A stretch of DNA of 15,085 nt, from the NCBI GenBank assembly GCA_964370755.1, contig CAYJKL010000023.1, forward strand, positions 1 to 15,085, written 5' to 3'. The translations under genes were made by a program, and so were the position numbers. The notes beneath the pieces are model-generated. The model ran no database searches, had not been told where the DNA came from, and saw nothing but the letters and a program-made list of their open reading frames with translations. Positions 13,145 through 15,085 of the stretch are shown here, in pieces; position 1 is the first letter of the stretch, and each line of letters begins with the position of its first letter. The DNA comes from CAKOSP01 sp964370755. Its GTDB lineage: Bacteria > Bacillota_I > Bacilli_A > RF39 > UBA660.

Positions 13145-13492
13145 TTATACAGGTCTTTTATATGTAATTGGTTCCATAAATTCGATGTAATCTAAATATA
13201 AAATTTTTATTAAATAAAAATTATTGTTTATACTATCTTTTATTATTAAATGATCTATGCTTGCTTCTTCAATTGTGCCTATAAACTCTTTATCTCTCCA
13301 CATATTACTATCTGGAAATGAAACATAAGCTTTTACTGTCTTGCCTCGGTTGTCTCTTAATATGTTTTCAATATAACTTATTTGATTTTCTGGAAGAGGT
13401 ACTATAGGTTCTTCAATAGGTATTATGTTAGTTGGTTCGCTTGGTATTTGATTATTTGGGAATGTTGGATTTTGGTAATAATTTCCGTTCAT
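13145..13492 (-). CDS. gerQ: Spore coat protein GerQ-like
   Basis: The 115-residue product matches GerQ, the coat protein needed to place the cortex lytic enzyme CwlJ in Bacillus spores. Residues 39-110 hold the conserved core: S-Y-I-E-N-I-L-R-D-N-R-G-K, then F-I-G-T-I-E-E-A-S-I-D-H-L-I-I-K-D and L-Y-L-D-Y-I-E-F. The N-terminal 38 residues are rich in Asn, Pro and Gln, as in GerQ, but much shorter than in B. subtilis (about 180 residues in all). No lysine occurs before Lys51, whereas in B. subtilis transglutaminase crosslinking uses lysines at the very N-terminus. The ribosome binding site is AGAAAGG. A sigma-E-like -10, CATACAAT, lies upstream. No cwlJ or tgl gene is in the window. Confidence 0.85.
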   Translation of the reverse strand: MNGNYYQNPTFPNNQIPSEPTNIIPIEEPIVPLPENQISYIENILRDNRGKTVKAYVSFPDSNMWRDKEFIGTIEEASIDHLIIKDSINNNFYLIKILYLDYIEFMEPITYKRPV

Positions 13493-13533
13493 GTTTTTTT
13501 CCTTTCTTTAAAAAATATATGTCGTTTTATGAA

Positions 13534-13541
13534 ATTGTATG
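13534..13541 (-). promoter_or_regulatory. Possible sporulation (sigma-E-like) -10 element of gerQ
   Basis: CATACAAT on the minus strand (13541-13534) equals the -10 consensus for B. subtilis sigma-E, the factor that transcribes gerQ there. The expected start is near 13527, 35 nt before the gerQ start codon. No good sigma-E -35 is visible at the usual 14-15 nt spacing. Confidence 0.35.
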
Positions 13542-13548
13542 ATATAAT
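13538..13548 (+). promoter_or_regulatory. Extended -10 promoter of the yitT-family gene
   Basis: TATGATATAAT: TATAAT at 13543-13548 behind a TATG extension. The -35 is poor. It overlaps by one base the sigma-E-like element read in the opposite direction for gerQ. Confidence 0.65.
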
Positions 13549-13572
13549 TATTTATGATAGAAGAGGTTTACT

Positions 13573-14448
13573 ATGAAAGAAAATGATACAATTAAGACAA
13601 TAGTTAGAGGTTCACTTTTTGTTTTTAGTGTATTTTTACTAGCTTTTTCCTATAATCTTTTATTTTTACCTAATGATTTAGTTATAGGTGGTGTTGGTGG
13701 TATAGCCATTATATTAAATGACTTAACTGGTATTGATTCGTCACTTGTTATATATATAGCAAATGGTATACTTATTACACTAAGCTATTTTCTTTTAGGA
13801 AAAGAAAAGACTAAAAATACGATTGTGGGAGCTATTTTATACCCAGTTATGATTACTCTTTCTTTACCGATTGCGACATTTTTACTTCCTTATATGAATT
13901 TTAATGATTTTTGGATTACCGGGCTTCTTGCAGGTCTGTCATTTGGTCTAGGAAGTGGAATGGTATTTAGATATGGATATTCTACGGGTGGATCTGATAT
14001 AATGATTTCTATTTTTAGTAAATATTTAAAGTTTCCAGAAGGGCAATCAATGCTTTTTATAAATATAATGATTATATTAGTTGGGGGTTTAACATTTGGT
14101 CTTGAAATGGTAATATACGGTCTTTTAGTACTTTATTTATCTTCTTTAATACTTGATAAAGTTATGTTTGATATATCTAATAGTAAAGTGTTTTATGTTT
14201 TTTCTAGTAAAGAAAAAGAAGTTGAAAAGGTTATTTTGAAAGAATTTAATACTGGATTTACTATTTTACCAACTAAAGGTGGTTATTCTAAAAAAGATAC
14301 TACTTTAATGATGGCGGTGCTTCCTAATAGAGACTACTATCATTTTAAAAATAGAATACTTGATGTTGACCCTGGAGCCTTCTTTATAATTTGTGATTGT
14401 TATGAGTCACAAGGTGGATTTAAAAAGAAAAATATACCATATGTTTAG
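13573..14448 (+). CDS. YitT-family membrane protein with DUF2179 domain
   Basis: A 291-residue protein of the YitT family, whose function is not established. The first 200 residues contain five or six membrane segments with the family motifs F-L-P-N-D-L-V-I-G-G-V-G-G-I-A, G-L-G-S-G-M-V-F-R-Y-G-Y-S-T-G-G-S-D-I (a very characteristic block) and a final hydrophobic pair. The C-terminal part (about 203-283) is a cytoplasmic DUF2179 domain with G-F-T-I-L-P-T-K-G-G-Y-S and D-P-G-A-F-F-I-I. The length is typical. The start is set by AGAGG before the ATG at 13573. It is divergent from gerQ and ends in its own terminator. Confidence 0.92.
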   Translation: MKENDTIKTIVRGSLFVFSVFLLAFSYNLLFLPNDLVIGGVGGIAIILNDLTGIDSSLVIYIANGILITLSYFLLGKEKTKNTIVGAILYPVMITLSLPIATFLLPYMNFNDFWITGLLAGLSFGLGSGMVFRYGYSTGGSDIMISIFSKYLKFPEGQSMLFINIMIILVGGLTFGLEMVIYGLLVLYLSSLILDKVMFDISNSKVFYVFSSKEKEVEKVILKEFNTGFTILPTKGGYSKKDTTLMMAVLPNRDYYHFKNRILDVDPGAFFIICDCYESQGGFKKKNIPYV

Positions 14449-14462
14449 TATGGTGTTTTTTA
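14434..14462 (+). terminator. Intrinsic terminator of the yitT-family gene
   Basis: ATACCATA (14434-14441) pairs with TATGGTGT (14449-14456), eight pairs with one G-U, around a 7-nt loop that includes the stop codon. Six T follow from 14456. Confidence 0.75.
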
Positions 14463-14466
14463 TTTA

Positions 14467-14478
14467 TGTGATATACTT
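14467..14478 (+). promoter_or_regulatory. Probable extended -10 promoter of the last gene
   Basis: TGTGATATACTT holds TATACT at 14472-14477 behind TGTG. It is identical over 12 bases to the element at 10282-10293. The -35 region falls in the preceding terminator and has no good match. The predicted start is near 14484. Confidence 0.5.
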
Positions 14479-14498
14479 ATGCTATAAAGGAGAGCATT

Positions 14499-15085
14499 AT
14501 GGAAAGAAATGTTTATGAAAATTATTTTAAATTGTTTGATTGGAATGGGTCTTGCTCCACACTTGAATTTAAATATTATTATGATTCATTAGTGTGGCCA
14601 GATAATTATGAGGAACTTTTAAGTGATGTTAATACGGAAATGTGTAATTATTCTTATGAGGAAACTAAGGCTTCTAATGGGAAAGTAGGATACTATTTTG
14701 TTTATAGAGATCCTTATGATAATAAATTATCTGAGTATAGGAATAACAAATTATTACCAAAATATATTATAGAAAAATTATATGGAGATTTTAGAGATTT
14801 TGTTTCGGATGAAGTTTATGAAAATTTTTGTGAAAATTATGTTGATAAACCACTTGATTATGTAATAGGTAAGTTTGAAGAAGAAATGAAAAAAGAAGAA
14901 TGTGTTAAAGAAATTTTAATTCCTCCTATCTTTGATGGAATTAATGATGTTACTATTAATAGCCGAATAGAAGATGGTTTTGTTTATGTTCAAAATGTTT
15001 TGTTGGAAGTTTCTTTGGATAGAAAAACTGCTTTATTTGATGTAATGTCTGAAAATTTTGTTGTTCCACCGTTTTTTGATGAAAT
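14499..15085 (+). CDS. Hypothetical protein, 3' end beyond the window
   Basis: An open frame of 195 codons runs from ATG at 14499 to the window edge without a stop. AAAGGAGAG directly upstream is a strong ribosome binding site, and codon use matches the neighbours. The product begins M-E-R-N-V-Y-E-N-Y-F-K-L-F-D-W and is acidic and rich in Tyr, Phe, Asn and Glu, with no signal peptide or membrane segment in the visible part. I do not recognise a family. It has its own promoter and terminator-separated position, so it begins a new transcription unit. Confidence 0.8.
   Translation, partial: MERNVYENYFKLFDWNGSCSTLEFKYYYDSLVWPDNYEELLSDVNTEMCNYSYEETKASNGKVGYYFVYRDPYDNKLSEYRNNKLLPKYIIEKLYGDFRDFVSDEVYENFCENYVDKPLDYVIGKFEEEMKKEECVKEILIPPIFDGINDVTINSRIEDGFVYVQNVLLEVSLDRKTALFDVMSENFVVPPFFDE

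Noticed and set aside
13382..13576. Plus-strand frame opposite gerQ
   Set aside because: It is antisense to the conserved GerQ N-terminus and crosses the yitT promoter; no family likeness.
1..15085. Mycoplasma-type genetic code (TGA as Trp)
   Set aside because: TGA ends ung and the sigma factor gene at the expected lengths, and Trp residues are coded by TGG.

Overview
The window is about 15 kb of very AT-rich Firmicutes-type chromosome. Genes are tightly packed, with 1-4 nt stop/start overlaps, strong Shine-Dalgarno sites and AT-rich codons. TGA is used as a stop (ung, sigma factor gene) and Trp is TGG, so this is standard code 11, not the Mycoplasma code. The gene order rpsF-ssb-rpsR-rplI-dnaB...walJ-rlmH is the replication/ribosome block found near the origin in Bacilli. 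A gerQ-like spore-coat gene and a SpoVB/YtgP-like flippase suggest a spore-forming, or formerly spore-forming, uncultured low-GC Bacilli lineage (RF39/Erysipelotrichia-like). That placement is an inference.

Layout. (1) 1-6370: two strong promoters (25-30 and 1141-1146) drive a long plus-strand run: rpsF, ssb, rpsR, terminator, rplI, dnaB, an M23 peptidase with LysM and G5 domains, walJ, rlmH and ung, ending in a terminator that begins inside the ung coding end. (2) 6336-8072: a compact two-gene AbiE type IV toxin-antitoxin cassette. It is preceded by two long perfect inverted repeats, one of which contains a full-consensus promoter. The cassette is bounded by a 28-bp near-perfect direct repeat, and the left copy is exactly the 3' end of ung. 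This looks like a recent insertion between ung and the convergent lemA-like gene. (3) 8069-10213, minus strand: flippase gene followed by a lemA-like gene, 3-4 nt apart. (4) 10364-12003: an ECF-type sigma factor and an overlapping membrane anti-sigma-like gene. The latter has an RsgI-like Asn-Pro domain, a PepSY domain and an almost pure Asp/Asn tail. (5) 12042-14448: a short metallo-beta-lactamase-fold hydrolase, an unrecognised minus-strand gene, gerQ on the minus strand, and a divergent YitT-family membrane protein gene. (6) 14499 to the end: an unrecognised gene cut by the window edge.

The core genes serve replication, translation, DNA repair and cell-wall remodelling. The most notable features are the AbiE cassette with its duplicated ung tail and its operator/promoter architecture, and the ECF/RsgI-PepSY signalling pair. 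I saw no tRNA, rRNA, CRISPR array, recombinase gene or insertion sequence. No gene-free stretch exceeds 300 bases; the largest gap (6332-6545) holds the ung terminator and the abiE operators.
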